Positions 47,214-57,309 of a stretch of DNA of 64,000 bases are shown one piece after another. Below the pieces are notes generated by a model. That model ran no database searches, was not told where the DNA came from, and worked only from the letters and a program-made list of their open reading frames with translations. Position 1 is the first letter of the stretch, and each line of letters begins with the position of its first letter. Source of the stretch: Ancylomarina longa (GTDB lineage: Bacteria > Bacteroidota > Bacteroidia > Bacteroidales > Marinifilaceae); contig NZ_RJJX01000002.1 of assembly GCF_003996985.1 (NCBI RefSeq), forward strand, positions 1 through 64,000. Direction: 5' to 3'. Position numbers and translations under genes: made by a program.

Positions 47214-48401
47214 TTAGTAAATCATTTCTTCGCGGAAGTTTTCCACAATTGATGAAAATGAATTTGCTACAGATTGTCCCAATCCACACTTAGCTGTTAA
47301 TTTCATAGTTTCAGTAAGCTTCATTAATTTATCAAGATAAGAGGTTGGTTTTTCTCCGCGTTTTACCGCACGAATTCCTTTTAATAATTGCTGACATCCC
47401 ACTCTGCATGGAGTACATTGTCCGCAAGATTCTTCCTCGAAAAAATCCAAATAGTTATTCAAAACATTATACATAGATCGGGAACTATTAAAGATCATCA
47501 TAGAACCTCCTGTTGGTAAGGAAATACCTGTCAGTTTTCCCTGATAACCAATAGTTGTTTTGGCAAATCGTTTGCGAGGAACCAAAAATCCGGATGCACC
47601 ACCAACTTGTACGGCTTTTGTATCTCCATCTCCAAAATCATCCACAAAATCCTGTACAGTCATTCCCAATTCCAGTTCATAAATTCCTGGGATAGGAGTA
47701 TCGCCCGATACGGAAAAAACCTTTGATCCCCGGGAATCTTTCACTCCTAAGTCTCTAAATTTTTGAGCACCAAATTTTAGAATGGTATAAGAATGTGCTA
47801 ATGTTTCTACATTATTTATAACCGTTGGTTTATTGAGATAACCACATTCTGTTGGAAATGGAGGTTTATTTCTTGGTTCTCCTCTTTTACCTTCCATTGA
47901 TTCGAAAAGCGCACTTTCTTCCCCACAAATGTAGGCTCCACTTCCTAAAAAGATTTCCACACGAAAATCCAAACCTAAATCATCCAGAATATCATGAAAT
48001 TTCCTTATTTCCTTTTTCAGTTCCGGCACTAAAAATTTATACTCCCCACGCAGGTAGATAAATCCTTTTCGCGCACCTGTTATTTTGGCACATACGGCCA
48101 TTCCTGATAGCACTTTATGAGGAACTCTGGAGAGAATTTCACGATCTTTAAAAGTACCCGGTTCCCCTTCATCTGCGTTACAGATTACATATTTATCCTT
48201 CTCTTTTGACTCTGCGGTAAGTTTCCACTTCAAACCGGTTGGGAAACCAGCTCCTCCTCTCCCTTTCAGGCCGGAGTTCACCATCTCATTGATTATTTCC
48301 TGATTGGGTTTTGACAGTGCTTTTCTAAGTATCTCCTTACAATCTTCATCATTTTTAAAGATCAGATCGATTCTATGTAGCTGTTTTTTTGTTGTTGTCA
48401 T
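47214..48401 (-). CDS. hydB: NuoF-like hydrogenase diaphorase subunit
   Basis: The 395-residue protein contains the FMN/NADH-binding NuoF core (GRGGAGFPTGLKW near residue 45, SGAYICGEESALFES) and a 4Fe-4S site (CGQCTPCRVGC plus a late Cys). It lacks the N-terminal thioredoxin-like 2Fe-2S domain and the C-terminal two-cluster ferredoxin domain present in the roughly 600-residue HydB of well-studied bifurcating enzymes. It receives or gives electrons to NADH for HydA. Confidence 0.92.
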   Translation of the reverse strand: MTTTKKQLHRIDLIFKNDEDCKEILRKALSKPNQEIINEMVNSGLKGRGGAGFPTGLKWKLTAESKEKDKYVICNADEGEPGTFKDREILSRVPHKVLSGMAVCAKITGARKGFIYLRGEYKFLVPELKKEIRKFHDILDDLGLDFRVEIFLGSGAYICGEESALFESMEGKRGEPRNKPPFPTECGYLNKPTVINNVETLAHSYTILKFGAQKFRDLGVKDSRGSKVFSVSGDTPIPGIYELELGMTVQDFVDDFGDGDTKAVQVGGASGFLVPRKRFAKTTIGYQGKLTGISLPTGGSMMIFNSSRSMYNVLNNYLDFFEEESCGQCTPCRVGCQQLLKGIRAVKRGEKPTSYLDKLMKLTETMKLTAKCGLGQSVANSFSSIVENFREEMIY

Positions 48402-48438
48402 TTTGGGTTATTTATGTGTTAGCTTTAGATCATCTTAA

Positions 48439-48906
48439 TTATTTCTCCTCCTTATATTCTCTCAAAATATCCACTACGTTCTCTGGTGTTAACTCCGTAT
48501 ACACCTCGTCATTAACCAACATAGCAGGTGCCTTATGACACCAACCCAAACAATTGGTTTGCAGAATAGTGAATTTTTTATCAATTGTTGTTTCCCCAAC
48601 TTTTACTTTAAGAAAATTCTCAATTGCCAAAAGGATTTGATTCTTACCTTTCATGGAACAGGTTATTGTTTTACAAATCCGGATCACATATTTACCTCTT
48701 GGTTCCGTATCTAGAAAAGAATAAAAACTAGCTGTTCCATAAACGTGTGCGGCCGGAATAGCCATGGCTTTCGAAATTTTAAGAATCACGTCTTCGGAAA
48801 GAAATCTCTCCTGATCAACAACTCCTTGTAAAATGGGAAGAAGATTTTCCCGATCAGTTCCATATTTAGAAATCAAGCCCTGTACTAATTTTTCCTGAAA
48901 ATCCAT
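48439..48906 (-). CDS. hydC: NuoE-like hydrogenase subunit
   Basis: This 155-residue thioredoxin-like 2Fe-2S protein has ligands CKTITC (C-x4-C) and CLGWC (C-x3-C), as in NuoE/HydC. First gene of the hydCBA operon, it connects the flavin site of HydB with the complex. Length is normal. Confidence 0.92.
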   Translation of the reverse strand: MDFQEKLVQGLISKYGTDRENLLPILQGVVDQERFLSEDVILKISKAMAIPAAHVYGTASFYSFLDTEPRGKYVIRICKTITCSMKGKNQILLAIENFLKVKVGETTIDKKFTILQTNCLGWCHKAPAMLVNDEVYTELTPENVVDILREYKEEK

Positions 48907-49198
48907 AAACTGTTAGTTTAAGTGTTATTATTATTAGCGTCTCGCTTTGAAGATAAATAAATTAAAGAATTATTTCTCCATTAAACACATAAACTTAAAA
49001 TTCAGACTATTACAAATCCACTCCACAAATTACAATAACATAAACTTGTCTGAAATTGATATTACAGGAAAAACAAAGCAATAATAAGAGTTCTATCTCG
49101 TAATAATATTTTCTTATTTTCATTAGTAACTGCTCTAAAACACATCTAATTTAAATTTAGACTCTTTTAACACTAGGGATTTAAATAAAATGCAAAAA
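48907..49198. other. intergenic region upstream of hydC
   Basis: AT-rich. It should contain the hydCBA promoter, but no clear TAnnTTTG/TTTG pair was found on the minus strand. Confidence 0.3.
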
Positions 49199-49228
49199 AA
49201 AACCTTCGGTACAATACCGAAGGTTTTC
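49199..49228 (-). terminator. terminator after butyrate kinase
   Basis: AAAACCTTCGGTA pairs with TACCGAAGGTTTT across a 3-nt loop. On the minus strand nine T follow. Confidence 0.88.
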
Positions 49229-49248
49229 CTTATTAAAATCTAAACGAG

Positions 49249-50325
49249 TTAATTATATTCTTTCGGATTTATTTCTCCTCTCATAACCATATAACCATTC
49301 ATAGCCAAAGCCTTCATTTCATCTTCTCCAGGATAAACAAGAACTGGTGCAATAAATGAAACCATATCCTTCACATAGTTTACCAAATCAGGATTATGAG
49401 CGATACCTCCAGTTAGGAGAATACCGTCAACTTCCCCTTTTAATACACTCGCCATAGCACCGATAGATTTTGCAACCTGATACGACATAGCATCCTGTAT
49501 TAATTTGGCTTTAGCATCGCCATTTTTTGCTTTTACTTCCACTTCGTAAGCATCGTTAGTACCAATATGAGCCACTAATCCACCTTCCCCTTTAATCATT
49601 TTCTTAACCTCATCCAAAGTGTATTTCCCACTAAAACATAGCTTTGCAAGTGCTCCTGCGGGAAGTGTTCCTGATCTCTCCGGAGAAAAAGGACCTTCTC
49701 CATCTAAGGCATTATTCACATCAATAATACGTCCTTTAAGATGAGCACCCACAGAAATACCACCTCCTAGATGAGCTACAATAACATTAATTTCGTCGTA
49801 TTTTTTATCAATGGAACGAGCGAATGCTCTTCCAATTGCCTTTTGATTCAATGCATGAAAAATAGATACTCTTTGAAATTCAGGATGTCCCGAAATACGA
49901 GCAACATCTTCCATTTCATCTACTACAACGGGATCAGCAATATATGCCTTAGCCTTAGGTAGGCTTTGAGCGATATTATCCGCAATTAATCCACCAAGGT
50001 TACTTGCATGTTCTCCTAATACACTTATTCTCAAATCCTCTTTTAATCGATCATTTACCTCATAAATTCCTGATTCAATTGGCTTCACCAAGCCACCTCT
50101 ACCAACAACTACCTCAATTAAATCAATCTGAATCTCAGCATTGATCAATTCCTGCATGATAATATCTTTACGGAATTCAAACTGATCGGGAATCGATTCA
50201 AAATGAGAAAGTTCTTCAGCAGTATGTTTGATATTTTTCAAAAAAACTGATTTATCACCTTGATAAACAGCAATTTTTGTTGATGTTGAGCCGGGATTTA
50301 TCGCTAATATTCTACGCGTTTCCAT
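49249..50325 (-). CDS. buk: butyrate kinase
   Basis: The 358-residue acetokinase-family enzyme has the N-terminal phosphate-binding INPGSTSTK, HLGGGISVGAH, and the C-terminal LLTGGIAHNP, matching Buk rather than the longer acetate kinase (about 400). It makes ATP from butyryl phosphate, or works on branched acyl phosphates. The usual partner, phosphotransbutyrylase, is not adjacent. It has its own terminator. Confidence 0.92.
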   Translation of the reverse strand: METRRILAINPGSTSTKIAVYQGDKSVFLKNIKHTAEELSHFESIPDQFEFRKDIIMQELINAEIQIDLIEVVVGRGGLVKPIESGIYEVNDRLKEDLRISVLGEHASNLGGLIADNIAQSLPKAKAYIADPVVVDEMEDVARISGHPEFQRVSIFHALNQKAIGRAFARSIDKKYDEINVIVAHLGGGISVGAHLKGRIIDVNNALDGEGPFSPERSGTLPAGALAKLCFSGKYTLDEVKKMIKGEGGLVAHIGTNDAYEVEVKAKNGDAKAKLIQDAMSYQVAKSIGAMASVLKGEVDGILLTGGIAHNPDLVNYVKDMVSFIAPVLVYPGEDEMKALAMNGYMVMRGEINPKEYN

Positions 50326-50606
50326 TAGTTAAAAGTATGTTTGTGTTTATGTCCTTGTCTAATTAATTGCAAAAATATCAATCCTGATTAGAAATTAATA
50401 GAAATTACACGCATTTTCCATTTAATTTCACAATTAAAATTGGTTTTAAGTTATAATTTGACACAAAATCAACAATTATCCTTTGAAATTGGCAATTTGA
50501 GATAGTTATCTTCCTATTCTTTCAAAATTAGGAATAGATCTAATGTTAGTATAAAACGAATTAAGATTACAGAATAAAAGAAGTGAATAATTCAGGAATA
50601 AAGGAA

Positions 50607-51947
50607 TCAACTCCAATCTTGAAATTTTGGAATCTCTTCCAAAGCCATTCTTTCCGGACGAGCTTCAAAGTGATTAAATAAATCTTCAGCAGGCCATTTT
50701 TTCACAGATCGTAATACTCTACTCATCAGAATACTCAATTCATGGGTAAATTCCGGACCTCGCCAGGTAGATGTGTTGGTAATAATAGCATAACTATATC
50801 CGTTTGTTTGATGCTTTAACAAAGCGGAACTCCCGGCAAGTGTTCCTGTTCTCCACCAGGTTCCATTAGAGCGGGTTCCTTTCCATCCAATAGGACTGAA
50901 TCCTCTTTTGCTTGGAGTTGTCATGTATACCACGCTAGCTCTCGACAAAATATCAGGATGAGAATCGTCCCCATCAATTGCGAGCATAAATTTTACTAAT
51001 TCGGCAGGTGAGGCAATCCATCCACCTGCTCCGCCTAATTCTTCGATATTATTTCCACCATTACTTCTGAAAACTGTTTTTCCGGATCCATCGTAGGCAG
51101 AAATTTTAATGGCATTAGATTGTTCGTAGTAATTTACTTCATTGGGAAATTTCTCTTCCCGAAGGTTTTTCCCCAGGTGCATATCGAAGATACCGGCAGG
51201 ATTTAAGATATTTTTCTGTACAAATTTCTCATAATCCTTACCTGAAACCTTTTCAATAACTTTTTCCAAAATCACATATCCTAAATTGGAATAACTTCCC
51301 CTGCTACCAGGTCTGAAATGAAGTCTCCGGGAAAGTGCAAATTGAATCGTTGTTTCGGCACTGATTGGTGGTTCTACCTTCATTTTTTTAGCAATAGCCA
51401 AAGGTAAAAACATAGGATCACCATATTTACTTGTAAATCCTGCAGTATGCCTTAGTAATTCCTCTATTGTAATTCTTTTGGCTCTTTTATCTCTAATATG
51501 CGAATAGATAGAATCATTTAAAATACCATGTTCACCGAACACATAGTCGTCTAATTGCAGTTTACCTTCCTCCTGCAATTTCATGATAGCAGTTGCTGTA
51601 ATCAATTTAGAAACACTAGCTACCCGAAATAAATTGGAAGGTTCAATTTCTTGTTTTTGTTCCCGATTGGCGTAACCATATCCTTTCGCAAATACTAAGT
51701 CTCCATCTTTCACGATTGCTACCGATGCACCAGCTAATTCCCATTTCCTTAAAAACCTTTTAATCAAACGGTCTGCTCGCTTTGTATCTTTACTAGTTGA
51801 TAATTGATTAGAGATTCTAAGAGACACAGCTTCGATACTATTATCAAACGAAACTTTGGTAGTTCCTTGTTTGGAGAAGCTGAAATTTTGATCCAAAAAG
51901 ACCAAAAGTACAATTATAAGGAAAGAAATAATTTTTCTAATTGTCAT
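50607..51947 (-). CDS. serine hydrolase, beta-lactamase class C / penicillin-binding fold
   Basis: The 446-residue protein has an N-terminal hydrophobic signal (about residues 6-22). The active-site SxxK is SVSK near residue 111 (FRVASVSKLITATA), and YSNLGY supplies the second motif. The third motif reads RTGT instead of KTG. It is probably an exported peptidase or esterase of the serine hydrolase family. A true beta-lactamase role is not supported. Confidence 0.85.
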   Translation of the reverse strand: MTIRKIISFLIIVLLVFLDQNFSFSKQGTTKVSFDNSIEAVSLRISNQLSTSKDTKRADRLIKRFLRKWELAGASVAIVKDGDLVFAKGYGYANREQKQEIEPSNLFRVASVSKLITATAIMKLQEEGKLQLDDYVFGEHGILNDSIYSHIRDKRAKRITIEELLRHTAGFTSKYGDPMFLPLAIAKKMKVEPPISAETTIQFALSRRLHFRPGSRGSYSNLGYVILEKVIEKVSGKDYEKFVQKNILNPAGIFDMHLGKNLREEKFPNEVNYYEQSNAIKISAYDGSGKTVFRSNGGNNIEELGGAGGWIASPAELVKFMLAIDGDDSHPDILSRASVVYMTTPSKRGFSPIGWKGTRSNGTWWRTGTLAGSSALLKHQTNGYSYAIITNTSTWRGPEFTHELSILMSRVLRSVKKWPAEDLFNHFEARPERMALEEIPKFQDWS

Positions 51948-52434
51948 TCAAATATAATTGGTTATTCATGCATTTTTCACTCAATTCTAATATCGAATTA
52001 TAACCTGCACGATTCCTTTTACTATTTCGATACAAAAATGTTTATATTTTTTGTAATTACCATTCTAAATTAGAATGAGTTTAAAAATACGAAAAATAAA
52101 CGCATTAATCCCCTTTTAATATATATTCATCACCTAAAAAATAAGATTTAGCATTTAAAATACAAATTCCCTACAGCTATATTTCTTTGAATGATCAATT
52201 TATATTAGCTGTAAAACACAATTAACAGGAAGATATTCTGAACAAACGAAAAAACAGAGAGTATATTGAGTAGCTAAAAATAGCTCTTCCTACGAGTTAG
52301 TATTTACTTCTTGGATATCCAGACAATTAGACAAATTAAATCTTTAAAAAAGAAATGAACAGATAAAGCGAATGAATAATACCTCTACAGCATTTACTCT
52401 ATTCATATAAAGAAGGTGTGATATATTCCCAAAA
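51948..52434. other. AT-rich intergenic region
   Basis: About 490 bases between two minus-strand genes. I see no ORF, hairpin with T-run or repeat that stands out. Confidence 0.4.
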
Positions 52435-53739
52435 CTAGATAACCTGCAAGATGCCCACCTTCTCATCTATACCTTTAACTTTTACCATTCCGAGTTCATT
52501 CAAATGATCTTTATGCACTAATCTATCCGCAAATTGTTTACTGAGCAAAAATTGAGAATTAAATTTTTTATTTAGTTGTTCAATTCTTGAAGCTATTATT
52601 ACATTTTTACCTGCTATGGAGAATTGCTTTCTTATTTCATTCCCGATATTACCAGTAACCACTTCTCCGCAATGCAAGCCAATGCCAACCTTAGTTGCAA
52701 TTCCATCAATAGTAGTTCTACAATGATTAATTGCCTCAATAATTTCAAGACCTGCCTGATAAGAATCCTTAATATGGTTTTTGGAATATACTGCAATACC
52801 AAATGAGGCCATAAAACCATCTCCCAGAATTTGATGGATAATACCATTATTCTTTTCAATAATGCGAATCAAAGGATCGAATATGGCATTCTGGAACTCT
52901 ATGGTTTCTTCAGGACTCTGATGATCGGCCATTGCAGTAAAGTTTCGAATATCCAAAAACATGATAGAACCATTCACTTTCTGACCTACCCGATCGTTGC
53001 GGTGCAATATTAATTCGTTCGCAACATCCTGAGAAAGCTGTTGCCCTAAAAGAGATTCAATTTCACCTTGCACTTCTTTGCTCTTAAGAAAGTTGTTCAC
53101 TCTTTTACGAATCTCAGAAGCTACGATACCTGCAACAATACCTGCAGACAATAATCCCACACTTCTCATGGTATAAATTTCCATCATTTGATTGAGGTCG
53201 CCTGCGGGTTTCAAAAATTGAATACCCCAATACGATACACCAAAATATCCAATGAATGCCAATATACCGGCACTTAATGATATTTTAAAATCGAGATGCA
53301 TCGCCGAAAGCATCAAAAGCAAAAAATAGAAAGTAAGTCCATCGTATTCTAATACCAATAGAGAGTTGTCGTATTTTACTGCATTAAATAAGATAATGGC
53401 AGGCAAACCGAACTCCATCAGCAAATTTGGTATTAATACCATTTTTGAAACGGAACGATTATTTTTTATACTCCAGTGGATCCTAATAAAAACCACAATT
53501 TCGAATATCAAAAATATCACCCACCACAATGACATTACCTTCACAAATTCCCTATTGTTTAAAGAATCCCTTAACAGACTCGGAATCAACCGATGAATCA
53601 ATGGAATAGTAAGCGAAATCATTAAAAAAAGGAACAGTATTATCCCTATTCTTTTCCTCTCTATTTTGAGAAATTCGGGATGTAAGCTTTCCTTAAAATT
53701 TCGTAGTTTGCTAAACATGGCTTCCTTTTTCAGCTTCAA
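52435..53739 (-). CDS. membrane-bound class III adenylate/guanylate cyclase
   Basis: The N-terminal part of this 434-residue protein has about six membrane helices (residues 28-210), followed by a helical linker and a class III cyclase domain (about 240-434). Metal-binding Asp residues are in FLDIRNFT and LGDGFMASFG, and GLHCGEVVTGNIG is the nucleotide loop. It should make cAMP or cGMP. Whether it signals to the cNMP-domain kinase at 36.3-37.5 kb is open. Confidence 0.88.
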   Translation of the reverse strand: MKLKKEAMFSKLRNFKESLHPEFLKIERKRIGIILFLFLMISLTIPLIHRLIPSLLRDSLNNREFVKVMSLWWVIFLIFEIVVFIRIHWSIKNNRSVSKMVLIPNLLMEFGLPAIILFNAVKYDNSLLVLEYDGLTFYFLLLMLSAMHLDFKISLSAGILAFIGYFGVSYWGIQFLKPAGDLNQMMEIYTMRSVGLLSAGIVAGIVASEIRKRVNNFLKSKEVQGEIESLLGQQLSQDVANELILHRNDRVGQKVNGSIMFLDIRNFTAMADHQSPEETIEFQNAIFDPLIRIIEKNNGIIHQILGDGFMASFGIAVYSKNHIKDSYQAGLEIIEAINHCRTTIDGIATKVGIGLHCGEVVTGNIGNEIRKQFSIAGKNVIIASRIEQLNKKFNSQFLLSKQFADRLVHKDHLNELGMVKVKGIDEKVGILQVI

Positions 53740-53875
53740 TAATTAGATATATCTGTCCTCTCTTGATAATGGCATTGAGGTATTTTGCAATCATATTTTG
53801 CAATTTTATTTCAAAGAAATATTATCTCATTCCCATCTAAAAGATTAAGTCGATAAAAGTAAATATTTTGTCGGT

Positions 53876-53966
53876 AAATAACGTTAACAGCAGACCTCAT
53901 TAATCCGGTTTCGTCAACACGGCGTACCTATATTCCACACGAACGCTTAGTTATTGGCTACAGTAA
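53876..53966 (-). repeat. attC-like site after the MutS-like gene
   Basis: On the minus strand the MutS-like gene ends in TTACTGTAGCCAA (53966-53954), which matches the inverse complement of the sequence at the front of the same gene unit (55569-55581) in 11 of 13 positions. Next to it AATAAC pairs with GTTATT across about 80 bases, the last joined as AACGTTATT. This is the layout of an integron attC: complementary ends with a GTT core. Confidence 0.5.
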
Positions 53967-55539
53967 TTTTATCAAGTTTTTCCGAAATTGTAATTGCTTC
54001 ATCTATCAAATTATTGGGATAATCATTTATTTGAAGAATTCGAATAGCATTTCTGTTTTTCAATTTTCCCTCTTTTAATTTATAGTCAAAATCGACATTA
54101 TTCTCTTTGACAATTTCACTAAAATGATAAAGCTCATATTCATCGGATAACATGTCTGTCAACTCTATGTCATGAGTTGAAACAAATACAATATTTTGAT
54201 TCTTTGACAGCAATGAAAGAACTGCCTTTCCTGACGAAATCCTTTCAATAGTATTTGTCCCTTTAAAAATCTCGTCTAACAAAAATAGATTTGGTTTTCC
54301 ATTTGAACTATTATAAATCATTTTTTTAATTGTCAATACTTCTTCAAAATAGTAACTTTTATTATTCAATAAATCATCACTAATCCGTATTGCCGAATAT
54401 ATCCTAAGTCTTGGAAATGTCATTGAATCTGCAAAACAAGTGTTAATTGTTAATCCTGTTATTATATTTAGTCCAATTGTTCGGATAAATGTTGTTTTTC
54501 CAGACATATTTGAACCAGTCAACAGAATAGATTTATCAGAAACATTAATACTGTTTGGAATACAAGTAGGAATTAATGGATGATAAACTTGTGTTGCAGA
54601 AATTTCAGCATCATTAATTACTGGCATACAGAATCTTTCCAATCCACTTCTTAATGAAGCTGTAGAAATCAGTATATCTATTTCTCCAACGAAACAAAAA
54701 ATATTTTCAATCTCTTTTCGCTTTGAATCCAACCGATGTAATACACCGAATAAAAGCAGTGGCTCTATAAGAAACGTAATTTTTAATAGTTCTAATATTC
54801 CCCAAAATATTACTTCTGATTCGCTCTGAAGATTAGCTTCCAATCGAAAAAATGACATCCTGTTTCGAACCTGATTTATTATTCGAATGGAATTGAGCAA
54901 ATCAGGGTCAATTTTTTTTAATAAATAGTCTTTGTGAAGATTGTTTGCAACGCTATTTAATTTTAAAAGTTGGGGAATAGAACCAAGATATTTGTATAAA
55001 TTCCGTTTATTCCAAAAATGAAATCCAATATTAACAATAAAAACTCCCAGGAAAACAAAGAACAATTTAGGATTTATCGGAAGCATAATAAGGGATAACA
55101 AACTTGTAAAAGATAACAACCGAATCACAAAAAACCATTTTGGAGGTTTCGCATGCTCCTCTTGGAATAAAGATGAAATGTGAAATACATCATTTTTACT
55201 CAATTTATCAAGTTGTAATTGTGTGCGAATTCTGAAATCGGTATCGACTGAAAATTTTTGTATTAATTTTTCTTTAATATCAATACTAGTTGAATCGTTT
55301 GGAATTATTCTTAATCGATTGTACAAACATTGTTGTCCTATTTTTGAAGTTGTTCTATCAAGAAACATAAATAACTCTTCAAAATCTAAATCATTACAAG
55401 TCTTATCAGACAAAACTTGGAAAGAATCAGAATTGTCTTTATTTCTAAAATATCTTTCAATCAAATCGAAATGAAAATCATCACCTTTAAGCTTTCCAAA
55501 AGATTCTTTTAAACTCTCTATTTTCTTCTTTTTTCGCAT
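53947..55539 (-). CDS. MutS-related ATPase
   Basis: The 530-residue protein carries only the lever/clamp and ATPase parts of MutS. Walker A is GSNMSGKTT near residue 337, Walker B LFLLDEIFKGTN, and the H-loop VSTHDIELTD. Two hydrophobic stretches lie around residues 145-190. It lacks the mismatch-recognition domain, so it is not the housekeeping MutS. Such proteins are widespread in Bacteroidota with unknown role. It appears to be the last cassette of an attC-bounded run. Confidence 0.85.
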   Translation of the reverse strand: MRKKKKIESLKESFGKLKGDDFHFDLIERYFRNKDNSDSFQVLSDKTCNDLDFEELFMFLDRTTSKIGQQCLYNRLRIIPNDSTSIDIKEKLIQKFSVDTDFRIRTQLQLDKLSKNDVFHISSLFQEEHAKPPKWFFVIRLLSFTSLLSLIMLPINPKLFFVFLGVFIVNIGFHFWNKRNLYKYLGSIPQLLKLNSVANNLHKDYLLKKIDPDLLNSIRIINQVRNRMSFFRLEANLQSESEVIFWGILELLKITFLIEPLLLFGVLHRLDSKRKEIENIFCFVGEIDILISTASLRSGLERFCMPVINDAEISATQVYHPLIPTCIPNSINVSDKSILLTGSNMSGKTTFIRTIGLNIITGLTINTCFADSMTFPRLRIYSAIRISDDLLNNKSYYFEEVLTIKKMIYNSSNGKPNLFLLDEIFKGTNTIERISSGKAVLSLLSKNQNIVFVSTHDIELTDMLSDEYELYHFSEIVKENNVDFDYKLKEGKLKNRNAIRILQINDYPNNLIDEAITISEKLDKITVANN

Positions 55540-55568
55540 TATTTTTTTTTAATTCAGAATGTTTCCGA

Positions 55569-55859
55569 TTATTGTGGCCAACTACCCATCCGCTGCCGCT
55601 CGAATCCTTTCGTGTGGTTCTTTTATAGAAAACGGAACGCGATTAAATCGCGCACCAGCGGAGGGTACAGCCTGTTGAAAATCCATAAATTAGGAAGATT
55701 GATGCAGCAAATTCATGCAAGCTCCCCCTCTGAATACTTCAGAAAACAAGAAAAATCGTCGGTAAAAGCATAGAAACTCCAAAGCAACACGGGATGTAGT
55801 TCAACATGTACTCATCGCTGGGTCTTGCAGACCGCTCATAGTTCTATTTATTATGGCAC
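55569..55859 (-). repeat. attC-like region with duplicated segments
   Basis: GTGCCATAA (55859-55851 on the minus strand) closes the CPBP gene unit, and TTGGCCACAATAA (55581-55569) opens the MutS-like unit. Between them lie CGCGATTTAATCGCG and CCGCTG/CAGCGG stems typical of attC folding, plus a 77-bp segment (55664-55740) identical to 57144-57220 and a second roughly 54-bp segment (55607-55660) similar to 57222-57276 but in swapped order. Confidence 0.5.
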
Positions 55860-55878
55860 GTTGTATTTCTGACAATAT

Positions 55879-56697
55879 TTAACTAGTAATATTCTTAATT
55901 GAGCTCTTTTTAAATTTGTTGATATACCATATTATAAAAATTAAGCCAAAAATTATCCCTGCCAGTCCTTCACCATTAATATAAATCATATTTCCTTCTA
56001 TAATTCCTGGCTGATTCTGATAGATATCTCCAAGTATCATTGGGTTATAAAAGTTCCAGACAAAATGAAATATCATAGGAGGTAATATATTGTTTGTTAA
56101 AAAATATGAATATGCAAATGGTAGTGAGAAAACAAAGACTGCACCCATCTGTATAGCTGAAAACAAAAGTGGGTTTTCCATATTTGTATGATTAGCTAAT
56201 CCAAATAAAATTGGTCCATGCCATAAGGCCCAAACTATACCTACAACTATTGCACTATATATTTTCCCTTTAGTTGTAGCTAATTCTTTCAATAAAAAAC
56301 CTCTCCAGCCATATTCTTCACCAAACATTAAGAGAAATCCAATTATTATCGTCTCAATTGAAGGGAAATTACTTAATTCCGATAATTTGTCTGAATTAAA
56401 TTTACCGATACCTGTTAAAGAAACTACGATAGCCACAAGTCCAATAAATAATAATGGGTAAATGAGTGAAAATAGAATTGATTTAAGATTTATCCTAGTA
56501 GTTATAGGTCTAAAAACTAATTTGAACGACTTATAGCGTATCGAATTTATAGTAATGCCCACAATTGCAGGAATAAACATAGCTAAAGGAAATAATTGCA
56601 CTGTTTCCGGTTTTGAAAAAAAGAACAAAGTGAGACTCCAGCTAACAATGAGTACAATCACGATAAAAATTACCGAATATTTAATTTCTTTCTTCAT
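55879..56697 (-). CDS. CPBP-family intramembrane metalloprotease
   Basis: The 272-residue protein has about eight hydrophobic helices. The CPBP/Abi motifs are EEYGWRG near residue 126, ALWHGPILFG, and FHFVWN. These proteases process prenylated or small peptides; in bacteria some give immunity to bacteriocins. The unit is bounded by GTGCCATAA and TTATGGCAC, so it looks like one gene cassette. Confidence 0.88.
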   Translation of the reverse strand: MKKEIKYSVIFIVIVLIVSWSLTLFFFSKPETVQLFPLAMFIPAIVGITINSIRYKSFKLVFRPITTRINLKSILFSLIYPLLFIGLVAIVVSLTGIGKFNSDKLSELSNFPSIETIIIGFLLMFGEEYGWRGFLLKELATTKGKIYSAIVVGIVWALWHGPILFGLANHTNMENPLLFSAIQMGAVFVFSLPFAYSYFLTNNILPPMIFHFVWNFYNPMILGDIYQNQPGIIEGNMIYINGEGLAGIIFGLIFIIWYINKFKKSSIKNITS

Positions 56698-56729
56698 CTG
56701 TTTGATAGTTTAAATTTTTTAACAAAAAT

Positions 56730-57076
56730 GTGCCATAACGTTGACTAGTCGAGTAGGCAAAGGGAACTTCCCCCTAAGCCTCTCACAGAACCGTACGTGA
56801 TAGTTTATTCACGAGTATTTTCTAGAATGGTGTTCATGATTACTTCGTAATGCCCATCATACGGCTCTTGTCCTATATATATCGTGTTACAAGTTAAATA
56901 GAAAAATGCAGCTTCCAATGATAAAATAAATACGGAAACTGCTTCTTTATCCGTTTAAGCCACTCATAAGCGCGGCAAATACTTGTCTTGTAACGTTTGT
57001 ACTTTCGTCGTGCCCATCGAACCAAGCGACTGTGCAGTAATCGGAATACATGATGCATTGGATTTCCCCATTTCAA
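56730..57076 (-). mobile_element. degraded group II intron, 3' part
   Basis: Minus strand: residues encoded at 57076-56894 (LVRWARRKYKRYK, AYEWLKRIKKQFPYLFYHWK) match the C-terminal tail of group II intron reverse transcriptases. An upstream in-frame stop and the missing RT domains show it is a remnant. Downstream come GAGCCGTATGATGGG (56874-56860) and CACGTACGGTTCTGTGAG (56801-56784), the two arms of intron domain V, here separated by about 58 bases. The 3' end, GCCTACTCGAC (56757-56747), joins TAGTCAACGTTATGGCAC, an attC-like core. Confidence 0.75.
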
Positions 57077-57143
57077 ATCTTCATTTTCTTATAAAGACTG
57101 GATTTGTACGGCCTAATCTCTCGGTTTTCATCACTTTTTAAAC

Positions 57144-57276
57144 GGTACAGCCTGTTGAAAATCCATAAATTAGGAAGATTGATGCAGCAAATTCATGCAA
57201 GCTCCCCCTCTGAATACTTCACTTTCGTGTGCTTCTATTATAGAAAACGGAACTCGATTAAATCGCGCACAGCGAG
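57144..57276 (-). repeat. duplicated segments permuted relative to 55607-55740
   Basis: 57144-57220 is identical over 77 bases to 55664-55740. 57222-57276 resembles 55607-55660 (includes CTTTCGTGTG and CGATTAAATCGCGCAC). The two blocks are in opposite order in the two places. No ORF of note; probably intron- or attC-derived. Confidence 0.7.
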
Positions 57277-57309
57277 GGGAAATTTGTAGTTGCGACTCAT
57301 TTGCTTTAT

